From Halohasta litchfieldiae (lineage in GTDB: Archaea; Halobacteriota; Halobacteria; Halobacteriales; Haloferacaceae): a DNA stretch of 64,000 nt. The first letter of the stretch is position 1. Every line of letters begins with the position of its first letter. The notes beneath the pieces are model-generated. The model saw nothing but the letters and a program-made list of their open reading frames with translations, was not told where the DNA came from and made no database searches. The stretch is taken from assembly GCF_002788215.1 (NCBI RefSeq), contig NZ_CP024845.1:2852001-2916000 (forward strand), in the 5' to 3' direction. A program made the position numbers and the translations under genes. This document shows positions 18,761 to 27,707 of the stretch, one piece after another.

Positions 18761-19855
18761 CTACTTCGAAACGAACGGCAGGGCGGTGAGTTCGGCCCGT
18801 TTTTCGGTGCCGCGGACGACGATACTGACTGACTCGTCGGGCGTGGCGTGTTCGATGTCGACATAGCCGAGGCCGATCCCCTCGGAGAGTGTCGGACTCA
18901 TCGTGCCGGAGGTCAGCGTGCCGATCTCTTCGCCTGCCTCGTCGACCAGTTGGTAACCGTTTCGGGGAACGCCCCGTTCAAGCATGGTGACGCCGACGAA
19001 CGTCTGGTCGACGCCCTGTTCTTGCAGGTCCGCGAGCGCATCGCGGCCGACAAAGTCGGTATCGAGGTCGACCGTAAAGGCAATATCGGCCTCGTAGGGG
19101 GTCCGTGGCTCCTCGGTGGGATCGAAATCCTGCCCTGAGAGGAGAAAACCCATCTCGATGCGGAGGGTGTCGCGGGCACCCAGTCCACAAGGCTGGCAGT
19201 CGAAGGCGGTCCAGACGGCCTCGGCGTCGGCGGTCGGACAGAGGATTTCAAACCCGTCCTCGCCGGTGTAGCCGGTTCGGGCGATCCGGCAGTCGACGCC
19301 GGCAATCTCGCCTCTGGTGTGTTCGAACCGCGAGAGGTCGAGAATCGAGTCGTCTGCGGCCGCCGCGACGTGGGCGGGAGCCTCGGGCCCCTGAACAGCG
19401 AACATCGCCCACTGCTCGGTGACATTGTCGACGCTGGCTGTAAGCCCCCACTCGTCGCGGTGGTCGATCCACCACTCTGTGAACTGGCTGTCGTGGCCCG
19501 CGTTCGGGATGAACAGGTAGGCCGCCTCGCCCTCGCGGTCGGGGAGTCGGTAGACCACAGTATCGTCGAGGATGACGCCGTCTTCGCGGGTGATACAGGC
19601 GTACTGGGCCCTCCCCGGCGAGAGCGACGCCACGTCGTTGGTCGTCAGTCGGTCCATCAGTTGGGTTGCATCCCGACCGGTGACTTCGATCTCACTCATG
19701 TGTGAGACATCGAAAATACCGACATGGTCGCGGACGGCCGCATGTTCGGTTTTGATCGAGTCGAACTCGACGGGCATCTCCCAGCCACCGAACTCGGTGA
19801 CCGACGCGCCGTGGGCCGTATGTCGCTCCGCGAGCGGCGGGTGTCGTCGGGCCAT
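18761..19855 (-). CDS. gcvT: aminomethyltransferase, glycine cleavage T protein
   Basis: This 364-residue T protein transfers the methylene carbon of glycine to tetrahydrofolate and releases ammonia. Typical segments include [10 protein letters not shown] near the N-terminus, [18 protein letters not shown], and a C-terminal [17 protein letters not shown]. The start at 19855 ([12 protein letters not shown]) is supported by a strong Shine-Dalgarno sequence GGAGGT a few bases upstream, unusual in a group where many transcripts are leaderless. It is the first gene of the operon. Confidence 0.95.
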   Translation of the reverse strand: MARRHPPLAERHTAHGASVTEFGGWEMPVEFDSIKTEHAAVRDHVGIFDVSHMSEIEVTGRDATQLMDRLTTNDVASLSPGRAQYACITREDGVILDDTVVYRLPDREGEAAYLFIPNAGHDSQFTEWWIDHRDEWGLTASVDNVTEQWAMFAVQGPEAPAHVAAAADDSILDLSRFEHTRGEIAGVDCRIARTGYTGEDGFEILCPTADAEAVWTAFDCQPCGLGARDTLRIEMGFLLSGQDFDPTEEPRTPYEADIAFTVDLDTDFVGRDALADLQEQGVDQTFVGVTMLERGVPRNGYQLVDEAGEEIGTLTSGTMSPTLSEGIGLGYVDIEHATPDESVSIVVRGTEKRAELTALPFVSK

Positions 19856-20033
19856 ACAGTTACCTCCACCCGGCGAAAGTAAGGTGTTGCCATCGGCACC
19901 CGAAACACTGGCTACGCAGTCGCTACAGACATGAGATGCTGATCGAAAGCGACTACTGAGCAATGAGATCAACAACCACAAAGGGAGAAGCACGGGGACC
20001 AGCCGTGTGGGAGAACAACGCCGTCGACAGACC

Positions 20034-20288
20034 TCAGGCCGCGAGGATCGTGGGCTCGGCGCGGCTTGCTCGCCAGACGTTTGCTCGGACGCCCGCGCGA
20101 GCGAGATCGAGCGTTACCGAATCGCCGACATCCCGCGAGGCGAGTTCACGCCGTAGACTGCTGTTGTCGTACTCGACGACCTGATAGGTACTGTTCGTTG
20201 CGTCGACAACTGTCATCCCACCGTGTTCGTTCATATCAGAGACAACCGTATACGAATGACCGCCATCCTCTGGAGGGGTTTGCTCCAT
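20034..20288 (-). CDS. small conserved protein (DUF7999-like), copy 1
   Basis: This 84-residue protein starts at MEQTPPEDGG. It shares a pattern with the next gene upstream: a short acidic N-terminus, then TYQVVEYDNSSLRRELA and VTLDLARAGVRANVWRA. No signal peptide or membrane helix is visible. The family is a small haloarchaeal group that I recall as DUF7999. An AT-rich stretch of about 75 bp separates it from its paralogue, so each may have its own promoter. Confidence 0.6.
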   Translation of the reverse strand: MEQTPPEDGGHSYTVVSDMNEHGGMTVVDATNSTYQVVEYDNSSLRRELASRDVGDSVTLDLARAGVRANVWRASRAEPTILAA

Positions 20289-20362
20289 GCGTTGTATACC
20301 GCTCAATACCCAAATAAAACTCCTGATGTTCTACGTATGTATTATTTTCCGTGATATATATC

Positions 20363-20653
20363 TCAAAGTTTGGCTGATTGTTTTAGTAGTCCAGAAATCT
20401 GTTGTTTCGTGTCAACACCTCCCTCAACGGCAACTGCCCGCCACGCATCACCCCGCGAACTGAGCGGTTCAAGCCAGACCCGTACGGTCGAGCCGTTAGC
20501 TGCCATCGCCAATGTCTCGTGGACCTCCGTTGTGGCGTATTCGAGGACCTGATATGTCCGACTGCCGGTCACCTCCGAGAGCGTGAGCGCGCCGTGGTCG
20601 TTCATCGGCCGGTCGATGGCACACGGTGTGTGAGGGGCAGTAGTCGGGACCAT
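20363..20653 (-). CDS. small conserved protein (DUF7999-like), copy 2
   Basis: This 96-residue protein is a paralogue of the gene at 20034. The matching core is TYQVLEYATTEVHETLAM, VRVWLEPLSSRGDAWRAVAV, compared with TYQVVEY and VTLDLARAGVRANVWRA in the neighbour. Both begin with short segments mentioning MNDHG or MNEHGG. They are diverged tandem duplicates. Function is unknown. Confidence 0.6.
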   Translation of the reverse strand: MVPTTAPHTPCAIDRPMNDHGALTLSEVTGSRTYQVLEYATTEVHETLAMAANGSTVRVWLEPLSSRGDAWRAVAVEGGVDTKQQISGLLKQSAKL

Positions 20654-20847
20654 ATTTGATAATAATTAATGCTGAGTGATAAACGTGTGGCCATCTTACA
20701 TACACAATCATTATGTATTTTATTTCAGATTATCTCGTACACCAGATCATCACAGTGGATGGAAGTCATGAGTGGGTTCGGTGAGAAGACAGTCGGTGAC
20801 ACCAACCGCCTATAAGCTGTCGACTCCGTCGCCACGTGGACGATAGC

Positions 20848-20895
20848 ATGAGCAAACGGCACGTCTATACCGGCTGCGGGTCGACTGCACGATAA
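20848..20895 (+). CDS. 15-residue upstream ORF ending in TAATG with the NYN gene
   Basis: The frame ATG at 20848 reads MSKRHVYTGCGSTAR and stops with TAA, whose last base is the first base of the next gene's ATG. A TATA-like element (cctataag, about 20810-20817) would place the transcript start about 5-10 nt before this ATG. The first start codon on the message would therefore be the short one. The arrangement suggests translation coupling or a leader peptide. The peptide itself is not recognisable and may not be conserved. Confidence 0.35.
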   Translation: MSKRHVYTGCGSTAR

Positions 20896-21338
20896 TGTCG
20901 TCTGCACGTGAGGAGAGTTTCGATGGAGTTGGGCTGTTCGTCGACGGGCCGAACATGCTTCGAGACGAGTTCGACGTCGACCTCGATGATATCCGGGAGG
21001 CCGCCGCCGAGACGGGGCGGCTCGCGACTACTCGGCTCTATGTCGACGAACACGCCACCCCCGGACTGATTCAGGCCGCCGAAGCCCGCGGGTTTGAGGT
21101 TATCGTCACCAGCGGCGATGTCGACGTCAAGCTCGCGGTCGACGCCGCTCGCTTCGCGGTCGAACACCGCGGCGATACGCTCGCTATCGCCTCTCGAGAC
21201 ACCGATTTCAAACCCGTCCTCGAAGTCGCAAACAACAGTGGGCTCCGGACGCTGGCGATTGCCCCCGGCAAACACGGCCGATCCGACGCGCTCCGCAACG
21301 CCGCTACTGAGAGTATAACGCTGGAAGATGAAGAGTAG
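20895..21338 (+). CDS. NYN-domain (PIN-like nuclease fold) protein, TIGR00288 type
   Basis: This 147-residue protein has a NYN/LabA-type fold related to PIN nucleases. Acidic residues expected at the active centre are seen in GLFVDGPNM (Asp17) and IASRDTDFKPVLEVA, with VTSGDVDVKLAVDA between. Members of this family are predicted RNases, but activity is not established in archaea. Translation probably begins at a start codon overlapping the stop of a 15-residue ORF. Confidence 0.75.
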   Translation: MSSAREESFDGVGLFVDGPNMLRDEFDVDLDDIREAAAETGRLATTRLYVDEHATPGLIQAAEARGFEVIVTSGDVDVKLAVDAARFAVEHRGDTLAIASRDTDFKPVLEVANNSGLRTLAIAPGKHGRSDALRNAATESITLEDEE

Positions 21339-21459
21339 CAACTGTAACTGTGTCGTGATGAAACAGTAGTGCGCCGTGGTAACGACTGCTTGGAGAGAGG
21401 GGTCGACACAGAAATTCGTTGGAGACAGATTATTCAATAGCGGTACATAACAATTTGAT

Positions 21460-21984
21460 ATGGAGCGCAGAGGAGTTCTGGTGACGATGGGGTCTGGGCT
21501 CTGTGCATCCGTTTCCGGATGTATCGGACCAGTTCAATCTGTACTCGAAAGCGATCCCTCGATCACATATCGAGATGAAACCACTGTTACTCAGTTTGAC
21601 GATTGGCTGTATTCGAGCGAGCTTCCAGAAGACGCTACAGCGACAACGCTCGTTCAGTTTGGGGGATCCTCAGATTCTCACTGGGTAGTTGTCATATCGG
21701 AATCTGACACGACGGTTGAAACGACAGTAACTGTTCAACGAAATACCGAAACTCGATTCTACGAAGAGACAATCGCCCTCTCATCCACAGAGTACGCTGC
21801 GTTCAGATTCATGCAGCCAAGCGATTACGAACTGACTATTTCCTCGGAGAGACACTCCGAGACAGTTGAGATTACAAAAGGGTTCATCGACTGTAACAGT
21901 TCTCATCATATACTGGAGTTAAAAAACAGTGGTGAGATCGAGGTGCAGAGTTTGACAGAGGAGGTCAAATGTGGCCGATTTTAG
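21460..21984 (+). CDS. secreted lipoprotein, hypothetical
   Basis: This 174-residue protein begins MERRGVLVTMGSGLCASVSGC, a short RR-containing signal peptide ending in a lipobox-like SVSGC, which would anchor the mature protein to the membrane by a lipidated Cys. The rest is a beta-rich, Ser/Thr-rich domain with no recognisable family. Two cysteines near the C-terminus (FIDCNSS and VKCGRF) could pair. Its base composition is less GC-rich than the flanking genes, which hints at later acquisition. Confidence 0.6.
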   Translation: MERRGVLVTMGSGLCASVSGCIGPVQSVLESDPSITYRDETTVTQFDDWLYSSELPEDATATTLVQFGGSSDSHWVVVISESDTTVETTVTVQRNTETRFYEETIALSSTEYAAFRFMQPSDYELTISSERHSETVEITKGFIDCNSSHHILELKNSGEIEVQSLTEEVKCGRF

Positions 21985-22007
21985 TCGGTGAAGGTTCGAA
22001 TGGTATG

Positions 22008-23261
22008 TTAGACAGGTATGCCGAAGGCGTACACCGTCTGGTGGCTCGTGACCTCAACGGTCGCAAACTGACCCGGTTCAAGACCGTGATCACTGGCGTT
22101 CTGGACGATGATCTGACGATAGGCACCGTCCCGACATTTGACCGAGTCGCCAGTCCCTTCCTGAACGACGAGCACCTCTTGGGTGGTACCGATCATTTCC
22201 TCGTAGGCCTCGGCGACGATCTCCATTTTCGCGGATGACATCTCCTTCGAACGTTCCTTTTTGAGCGTCCCGCCGAGGCCCTTCATTTCGGCCGCATCGG
22301 TCCCCGGTCGCTTCGAGAACCGGGTGACGTTGATCTTCTCTGGGCGGACCTCTCGGAGGAGTTCCATCGACTGCTGATGGTCGGCGTCAGTCTCGGTCGG
22401 GTAGCCGACGATGAAATCAGTCGACAGCGTCCAGTAGTCGAGTGTGTCGTCGAAGGCCGCGACGACCTCGCGGAACTTGTCGACTCTGTGCTGGCGGCGC
22501 ATCGATTCAAGCACTTCGTCGCTGCCCGATTGGACAGGGGCATGAATGAAGTTGTACAGTTTGTCGTGGCGGGCGAACACGTCGGCGAGTTCGTCGTGAA
22601 TGCCGTGGATGCCGCCGGGGTTGGCCATCCCCACTCGGACTCTGAACTCGCCGTCGATCTCGGTGCAGATCCGGTCCAGCAGTTCGGGCAGTTTGCGGTC
22701 GCCGTTGTCCCAGCCGTAAACACCGGTGTCTTGGCCAGTGATGCGGATCTCTTTGGCTCCGGCGTGAACCAGTGCGCGAGCTTTTTCGACGTTCTCCTCA
22801 ACTGGGGGCGAGTCGACCCGGCCGGTAGCGAACTTGGTGATACAGTACGAGCAGTTGCTCATACAGCCACGAGCGATGGGCAAAATGCCGATTTTGTCGT
22901 CAAGGACCGGCTCGGTGTCGGGTGTGACGGTCGGACACTCGCCGTTGAGTACGGCGTCGGGGACCTCGTCCCAGTGCAGGATTTGGGCGTCGATTCCGGC
23001 CTCGGCGAACTCCTCGCCCTGAGCGAGAGCCATACAGCCGGTGACAATGAGATCGGCCGTTTCCTCTTGGAGCTCTTGGGCTCGCCGTACCATGTTGCGC
23101 TCGGTTTTTTCGACTACCGTACAGCTGTTGAGAATGGCGACGTCGGCGTCGTCGAGACTGTCGACGGGGTAGTGACCGCCCTCGCGGAGCGCCTGCTCGA
23201 TCTGGCGGCTCTCACCCTGATTCGACGTACAGCCGTAGGTCTCGATATGATACGTGGCCAT
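22008..23261 (-). CDS. tRNA threonylcarbamoyladenosine methylthiotransferase (archaeal MtaB/CDKAL1 type)
   Basis: This 417-residue radical-SAM enzyme has three parts. The N-terminal UPF0004 domain opens with YHIETYGCTSNQGESRQ. The radical-SAM cluster is CMSNCSYC at about residues 145-152. A C-terminal TRAM-like RNA-binding region follows. It adds a methylthio group to the t6A base at position 37 of ANN-decoding tRNAs. The order of cysteines (first in YGCTSNQ, second in LNSCTVV, third in VTGCMA) fits two iron-sulfur clusters. It is divergently placed from the small membrane protein at 23357. Confidence 0.85.
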   Translation of the reverse strand: MATYHIETYGCTSNQGESRQIEQALREGGHYPVDSLDDADVAILNSCTVVEKTERNMVRRAQELQEETADLIVTGCMALAQGEEFAEAGIDAQILHWDEVPDAVLNGECPTVTPDTEPVLDDKIGILPIARGCMSNCSYCITKFATGRVDSPPVEENVEKARALVHAGAKEIRITGQDTGVYGWDNGDRKLPELLDRICTEIDGEFRVRVGMANPGGIHGIHDELADVFARHDKLYNFIHAPVQSGSDEVLESMRRQHRVDKFREVVAAFDDTLDYWTLSTDFIVGYPTETDADHQQSMELLREVRPEKINVTRFSKRPGTDAAEMKGLGGTLKKERSKEMSSAKMEIVAEAYEEMIGTTQEVLVVQEGTGDSVKCRDGAYRQIIVQNASDHGLEPGQFATVEVTSHQTVYAFGIPV

Positions 23262-23356
23262 TCAGCTACCGGCCTTTGTCGTCGGGTGAGCAAAAGGCCG
23301 ACGGTCCGCGGCGGGCGGCCACAACGGTAAGGGATGTCGACCCAGTCGGTTTGCCC

Positions 23357-23638
23357 ATGAGTCAAGATCACAGCCACCGGTCGGACACCGCCCCTGGGAC
23401 CAAGCGAGACTCCGAAACTGAGACCGTCCGAGACGAGATTCAGTGGCTCTCGGAGGTCGAATCGAATGATGAGGGGCCGTCGCTCGTCGACCCGCTTTCA
23501 TATGCGCCGCTCATGCTCGTCGGGACTGTTCTCATCTTTTTCCCCGAGCCAGCGACGACGGCTATTGGGTTTCTCTGTCTGTTTGCCGGGCTCCTGCTAG
23601 CGGCTGTCGACGCTCGTTCGTCGGATGACTCGCCCTGA
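23357..23638 (+). CDS. small two-helix membrane protein
   Basis: This 93-residue protein starts at MSQDHSHRSDTAPG. A charged N-terminal half of about 50 residues is followed by two membrane segments (YAPLMLVGTVLIFFPEP and TTAIGFLCLFAGLLLAAVDA). It ends with a short Asp/Ser tail. It has no recognisable family motif. The open frame extends upstream into the start region of the divergent methylthiotransferase, so the Met at 23357 was preferred. Confidence 0.55.
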   Translation: MSQDHSHRSDTAPGTKRDSETETVRDEIQWLSEVESNDEGPSLVDPLSYAPLMLVGTVLIFFPEPATTAIGFLCLFAGLLLAAVDARSSDDSP

Positions 23639-23703
23639 GGTCGACTCGATCCAGAAACGGGTCGCGGACGGGAACAAAATGAACAGCCGATCGACGACTA
23701 TAG

Positions 23704-25473
23704 TTAGTCGCTCTCTGTGAGTCGGTAGATACGGGCTTCCCACGGTCGCAGATCGAACGCCCACGCGTCGACATCGGTCGCCCGCTCGTCGGCTCCATAG
23801 TTACAGAGCAGGAGTTCGGCCTCCATCTCGTGGGGATCGAAGTCGACTTGCTCCTCGGGAATCCAGGTGTGGCCCTCCCACTCGGCAAAGTTGAGCGTGA
23901 CAAGCAGTCGCTCGTCGCCCAGCGTTCGGATGTAGGACCAGATCTCCTCGTGGTCGTTGATCAGCACGTCGTAATGGCCATACACCAGTACGTCGTGTTC
24001 TTTGCGGAGTTCGATCAACTCTCGGTAGTAGTTCCAGATCGAGTCGGGGTCGTCGCGGGCCTCGGCGACGTTGATCTCGGTATAGTTGGGGTTGACACCG
24101 ATCCATGGCTCGCCGTCAGTGAAGCCGGCGTTGTCCTCGGTCGACCACTGCATCGGGGTTCGGGCGTTGTCCCGGCTGTTCTGCCGGAGGGCGTGTTTGA
24201 CATCGTCGAAGTTCTCGATCTCGCCGCTGTCGAGGGCGTTCCGAACGGGGTTGATCGTCTCGACATCTCGGAACTCATCGAGCGAGTCGAAGGGGTAGTT
24301 CGTCATCCCGATTTCGGCACCTTGGAAGATGTAGGGCGTTCCGCGGAGCGTGAAGATGAGCGTCGCCAGCAGTTTGGCCGACTCCTTTCGGTACTCGCCG
24401 TCGTTGCCGAACCGCGAAACGAGTCGCGGCTGGTCGTGGTTGCTGAGATAGATGCTGTTCCACCCCTGCTGGTCGAGGCCGTACTGCCAGCGGTTGAGTA
24501 CGTCCCGGAGATCATTGAGATCCCAGTCGTTTCGCTCCCAGATTGCCCCGCCATGATCCAAGAGAACGTGATCGAAGTGGAACAGCGTCGACAGTGGCCC
24601 CTCGGCCTCGACGTAGTCTTTGGCGATCTCCATATCCATCCGCCCCATCATCTCGCCGAGGGCGAACACATCGCGGCCTTTGAGCACGCGGTCGTACATC
24701 TCATCGAGGAACTCCTGCATTCGAGGGCCGTCGAACGTTTCCCACATGTTGGTCGTATTCAGCGGCGGGTCGTGTTGGGTGACCGAATCGGGTTTTGACA
24801 GGAGGTTGATAACGTCCATCCGGAAGCCATCGATTCCTTTGTCGAGCCACCACTCCATCATCTCGAAGATCTCGTCCCGAACATCCGGATTCTCCCAGTT
24901 CAGATCCGGCTGTTTCTCATCGAAGAGGTGGAGATACCATTTGCCTACTTCGTCGTCGTAGGCCCACGCAGGCCCGCCGAAAAACGATTCCCACTCGTTC
25001 GGTGGGGCTTCGTCAGGCGGCCCGGCGTGGCCAGTAAAGCCCTCGATGTCGGTGCGGCCGTGTTTCCAGATGTAGTAGTCGTGGTACTCGCTTTCGGTGT
25101 CCCGAGAGTTGACGAACCACTCGTGTTCGTCGGAGGTGTGGTTGACCACGAGATCCATGATGAGTTTGATGTCGCGGTCATGCAAGCCCTCAAGGAGATT
25201 CTCCCAGTCTTCCATCGTCCCGAACTCGTCCATGATCGACTGGTAGTCGGCGATGTCGTAGCCGTTGTCCGCGTTGGGCGATTCGTACACTGGGTTGAGC
25301 CAGATGATGTCGACGCCCAGATCGTCGAGATAATCCAACTTCTCGATGATTCCGGGGATGTCACCGACACCGTCGCCGTTGGTGTCGTTGAAACTACGGG
25401 GGTAGATCTGGTAGATAACTGATTCCTTCCACCACTCCCGTTGGATGAACTCGTCACGCGGCGTGTCTGTCAT
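23704..25473 (-). CDS. GH13 alpha-glucosidase / oligo-1,6-glucosidase family
   Basis: This 589-residue glycoside hydrolase belongs to family 13. Family regions are visible: DLVVNHTSDEHEWF (107-120), DGFRMDVINLL with nucleophile Asp220, ALGEMMG with acid/base Glu274, and YLSNHDQPR with Asp347. The N-terminus EWWKESVIYQIYPRSF is typical of oligo-1,6-glucosidase and sucrose/maltose hydrolases. It acts in the cytoplasm, as no signal peptide is visible, on small alpha-glucosides. The exact linkage is not determined. The neighbour on the left is a small membrane protein, not a sugar transporter. Confidence 0.9.
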   Translation of the reverse strand: MTDTPRDEFIQREWWKESVIYQIYPRSFNDTNGDGVGDIPGIIEKLDYLDDLGVDIIWLNPVYESPNADNGYDIADYQSIMDEFGTMEDWENLLEGLHDRDIKLIMDLVVNHTSDEHEWFVNSRDTESEYHDYYIWKHGRTDIEGFTGHAGPPDEAPPNEWESFFGGPAWAYDDEVGKWYLHLFDEKQPDLNWENPDVRDEIFEMMEWWLDKGIDGFRMDVINLLSKPDSVTQHDPPLNTTNMWETFDGPRMQEFLDEMYDRVLKGRDVFALGEMMGRMDMEIAKDYVEAEGPLSTLFHFDHVLLDHGGAIWERNDWDLNDLRDVLNRWQYGLDQQGWNSIYLSNHDQPRLVSRFGNDGEYRKESAKLLATLIFTLRGTPYIFQGAEIGMTNYPFDSLDEFRDVETINPVRNALDSGEIENFDDVKHALRQNSRDNARTPMQWSTEDNAGFTDGEPWIGVNPNYTEINVAEARDDPDSIWNYYRELIELRKEHDVLVYGHYDVLINDHEEIWSYIRTLGDERLLVTLNFAEWEGHTWIPEEQVDFDPHEMEAELLLCNYGADERATDVDAWAFDLRPWEARIYRLTESD

Positions 25474-25549
25474 ACTATCTCCTGTTTTGGGGAGTGGCTT
25501 AATATGTCTGACTTGGTCCTGAAGACAGTACTGGACTCGATAGGTGCCT

Positions 25550-25617
25550 TTTAGTAGTCGACGCCTAATCCTTCATTTATGGATTTAGTAGTCGACGCCT
25601 AATCCTTCATTTATGGA
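25550..25617 (+). repeat. perfect 34-bp tandem duplication over a start codon
   Basis: Bases 25550-25583 and 25584-25617 are identical over all 34 bp and directly adjacent. Each copy holds TAGTAGTCGACGCCTAATCC and ends with an ATG. The second ATG is the start of the 48-residue protein. The first ATG would read only MDLVVDA before a stop (25579-25602). The lack of any difference between copies suggests a recent slippage event or selection for two copies. Confidence 0.95.
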
Positions 25618-25759
25618 CGATCACGCACACGAGGCAGACCCTGACGCACGGATCACCTCACCGATGCAGGAGTTCACGACCGAACAGGCGATGACCGGCG
25701 GTGCGGTGCTGCTGGTCGGTCTCCTAATTGCATTCGGGCTGCCACTACTCTTGCTCTAA
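25613..25759 (+). CDS. 48-residue single-helix membrane protein (DUF7550-like)
   Basis: The start ATG lies in the second copy of the 34-bp repeat. The product reads MDDHAHEADPDARITSPMQE, then a polar segment, and then one membrane helix GAVLLVGLLIAFGLPLLLL at the C-terminus. Small tail-anchored proteins with this His/Asp/Ala-rich N-terminus are common in haloarchaea; I recall the group as DUF7550. Function is unknown. It converges with the ABC transporter gene, which ends only 7 bp away. Confidence 0.7.
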   Translation: MDDHAHEADPDARITSPMQEFTTEQAMTGGAVLLVGLLIAFGLPLLLL

Positions 25760-25766
25760 ACTGGTT

Positions 25767-26978
25767 TTATAACGAGTCGGTGAACGAGCAGAAATCACCG
25801 TCACCGCCGACCGAACAGACCGTTCCGTTATCTTCACGCGGATACCACGCCAGCGGGTGATCCGCAACGAGGTCGACCGTCACGCGCTCGCCGAGTTCGA
25901 AGTCCTCGACGTGGTTGTGTTGGCAGTGGACTGTATCGCCGCTATCGAGGTCGACGCGATAAATAAACGAGGGACCGACGTACTGCCGTGAGGTCACTTC
26001 ACCGTCGGTCTGGTCGGGATGGGCGCGGGCAGCCCGGAGGTCGTCGGGCCGAACGAGGACGTCGACGGCGATTCCCTCGTACTCCTCGGTGTAGCCATCG
26101 AGCGTCGCAGCATCGAACGATCCAAGGCCGGTTTTCAACGTGCCGTCGTGGACGTAGGAGGTCAGGAAGCTCGCCCGGCCAAGGAAGGAGGCGACAAAGC
26201 GGGATTTCGGCTGTTCGAAGATACGCTCTGGTCTATCGAGCTGTTCGATCTGGCCGTCGTTCATCACCGCAACGCGGTCCGAAATCGAGAGTGCTTCCTC
26301 TTGATCGTGAGTGACAGAAATGGCGGTGACGCCCGCCTCTTTGAGGATCGACCGCACTTCCTCGCGCATCTCGACGCGGAGTCGGACATCCAGATTCGAA
26401 AACGGTTCGTCCAACAAGAGAACGTCGGGTTCGGGGGCCAACGAGCGTGCGAGGGCAACGCGCTGTTTTTGTCCACCCGACAGTTGGCCGGGCGATTTCT
26501 CGTCATGGCTGGGCATATCCACGAGATCAAGTAGTTCGTCGACGCGAGCCTCGGTCTCGGCGTCGTCCATCTCGGTGAGCCCGAAGGCGATGTTTTCTCT
26601 AACCGAGAGATGCGGGAACAGCGCGAAGTCCTGAAACACGATGCCGACATCGCGGGCTTCGGGCGCGGTGACGCTGTCGACGGTCGCTACCATCTCCTCG
26701 TCGAGTTCGATGCTTCCATCGGTGGGGGTTTCGAGCCCGGCGATCATGCGGAGCGTCGTCGTCTTCCCACAGCCCGATGGCCCGAGCAGCGTCAGCAGTT
26801 CGCCGCGTTCGACCGACAGCGAGATCTCTTGGACGGCGGTTTCACTACCGAAAGCCTTGGTGACGCCGTCGAGCTTCAAAATGGGATCGTCGACGGTCTC
26901 GTCGGTGTCGACTGGCCGTTCTGGTGTTGGTGTCGACTGCTGTTCGGTCGCGTCGATGAGTGTGTTAGTGTTCGACAT
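25767..26978 (-). CDS. ABC transporter ATP-binding protein (Fe3+/polyamine-like, FbpC/PotA type)
   Basis: This 403-residue ATPase has Walker A GPSGCGKT at residues 66-73, the signature LSGGQ at 166-170, Walker B LLLDEP soon after, and a TOBE-like C-terminal domain. An acidic N-terminal extension of about 30 residues precedes the ATPase core. The group includes iron(III), sulfate, thiamine and polyamine importers, so the substrate cannot be named. No permease or solute-binding protein is encoded next to it, so its membrane partners must be elsewhere. Confidence 0.85.
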   Translation of the reverse strand: MSNTNTLIDATEQQSTPTPERPVDTDETVDDPILKLDGVTKAFGSETAVQEISLSVERGELLTLLGPSGCGKTTTLRMIAGLETPTDGSIELDEEMVATVDSVTAPEARDVGIVFQDFALFPHLSVRENIAFGLTEMDDAETEARVDELLDLVDMPSHDEKSPGQLSGGQKQRVALARSLAPEPDVLLLDEPFSNLDVRLRVEMREEVRSILKEAGVTAISVTHDQEEALSISDRVAVMNDGQIEQLDRPERIFEQPKSRFVASFLGRASFLTSYVHDGTLKTGLGSFDAATLDGYTEEYEGIAVDVLVRPDDLRAARAHPDQTDGEVTSRQYVGPSFIYRVDLDSGDTVHCQHNHVEDFELGERVTVDLVADHPLAWYPREDNGTVCSVGGDGDFCSFTDSL

Positions 26979-27179
26979 GGATCGCCTCAGAACCGTCTGT
27001 GCCGTCGGTCGTGACAGAATCGTCCGGTAAACGCCGACTGTCTCCGACCATTCGTTGCCTGTTCAGTTGTTTAGGACACCCTAAAAGCCTACCGCTTGGC
27101 TGATAGCACATATGAACCGGTACCACGGCAGCATGGCAAAACAACGCTTATCGGCCTGCTGAGTGTGCTACTAGTTAGT

Positions 27180-27428
27180 ATGCCCTTATATATGGACATC
27201 CACAGAAACGTCGACGCGAGTGTCGAAGAGGTCGTCGAGGCCCACGAGGCGGACGTTGCCGTCCAACAAGAACATGGGGTCGACTACAAGCGATACTGGG
27301 TCGACGAAGACGAGGGAACGGTGTTTTGTCTCTTCGAGGGGCCGAACAAGGAAGCAGGCGAACGAGTCCACGAGGAGTCACACGGACTCACTGCCGACGA
27401 GATCCACGAGGTCAGGGAGGGCACATAG
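27180..27428 (+). CDS. DUF4242 (SCO4226-like) small protein
   Basis: This 82-residue protein reads MPLYMDIHRNVDASVEEVVE, then AHEADVAVQQEHGVDYKRYW and VFCLFEGPNKEAGERVHEES. It is a ferredoxin-like fold protein of the DUF4242 family, of which SCO4226 is described as nickel-binding. Conserved His residues occur in DIHRN, EAHEAD and QEHGVD. The start at 27180 is favoured over the internal Met at 27192 because MPLYMDIH fits the family beginning. Metal binding here is inferred only from the family. Confidence 0.75.
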   Translation: MPLYMDIHRNVDASVEEVVEAHEADVAVQQEHGVDYKRYWVDEDEGTVFCLFEGPNKEAGERVHEESHGLTADEIHEVREGT

Positions 27429-27707
27429 TCACAGATTCGTGAGGAGCCGACCAACAACCCTTTTATTACTGATCCCCTCGGTCCGAGTGAAGCAACGGCG
27501 AGTCGACGTAGGATACCGGCACGCCCGCGCTTCACGATACTACATTCTGAGACGTTTCTCTGTCACCCGTCGTCGACACTATCCAGTCGGTGCCTAATCG
27601 GCAGCCAGCGCGGTTGCTGTTTGGTGTAGCTTCGGTAGAATTGTGCGTGGGTGCTGTCGTAGAGACAACACCGAGCATCGCTTTGGTGGTTGAATCCACC
27701 CGTACGA
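27429..27707. other. 279-bp gap between the DUF4242 gene and tRNA-Leu
   Basis: No protein-like frame is convincing on either strand. A TATA-like element (cccttttatt) lies near the left end, so a short non-coding transcript is possible, but no clear stem-loop set was found. Confidence 0.4.

Noticed and set aside
19856-20033. A glycine riboswitch before gcvT
   Set aside because: No tandem aptamer structure was found, and a Shine-Dalgarno sequence lies directly before the start. Haloarchaea are not known to use glycine riboswitches.
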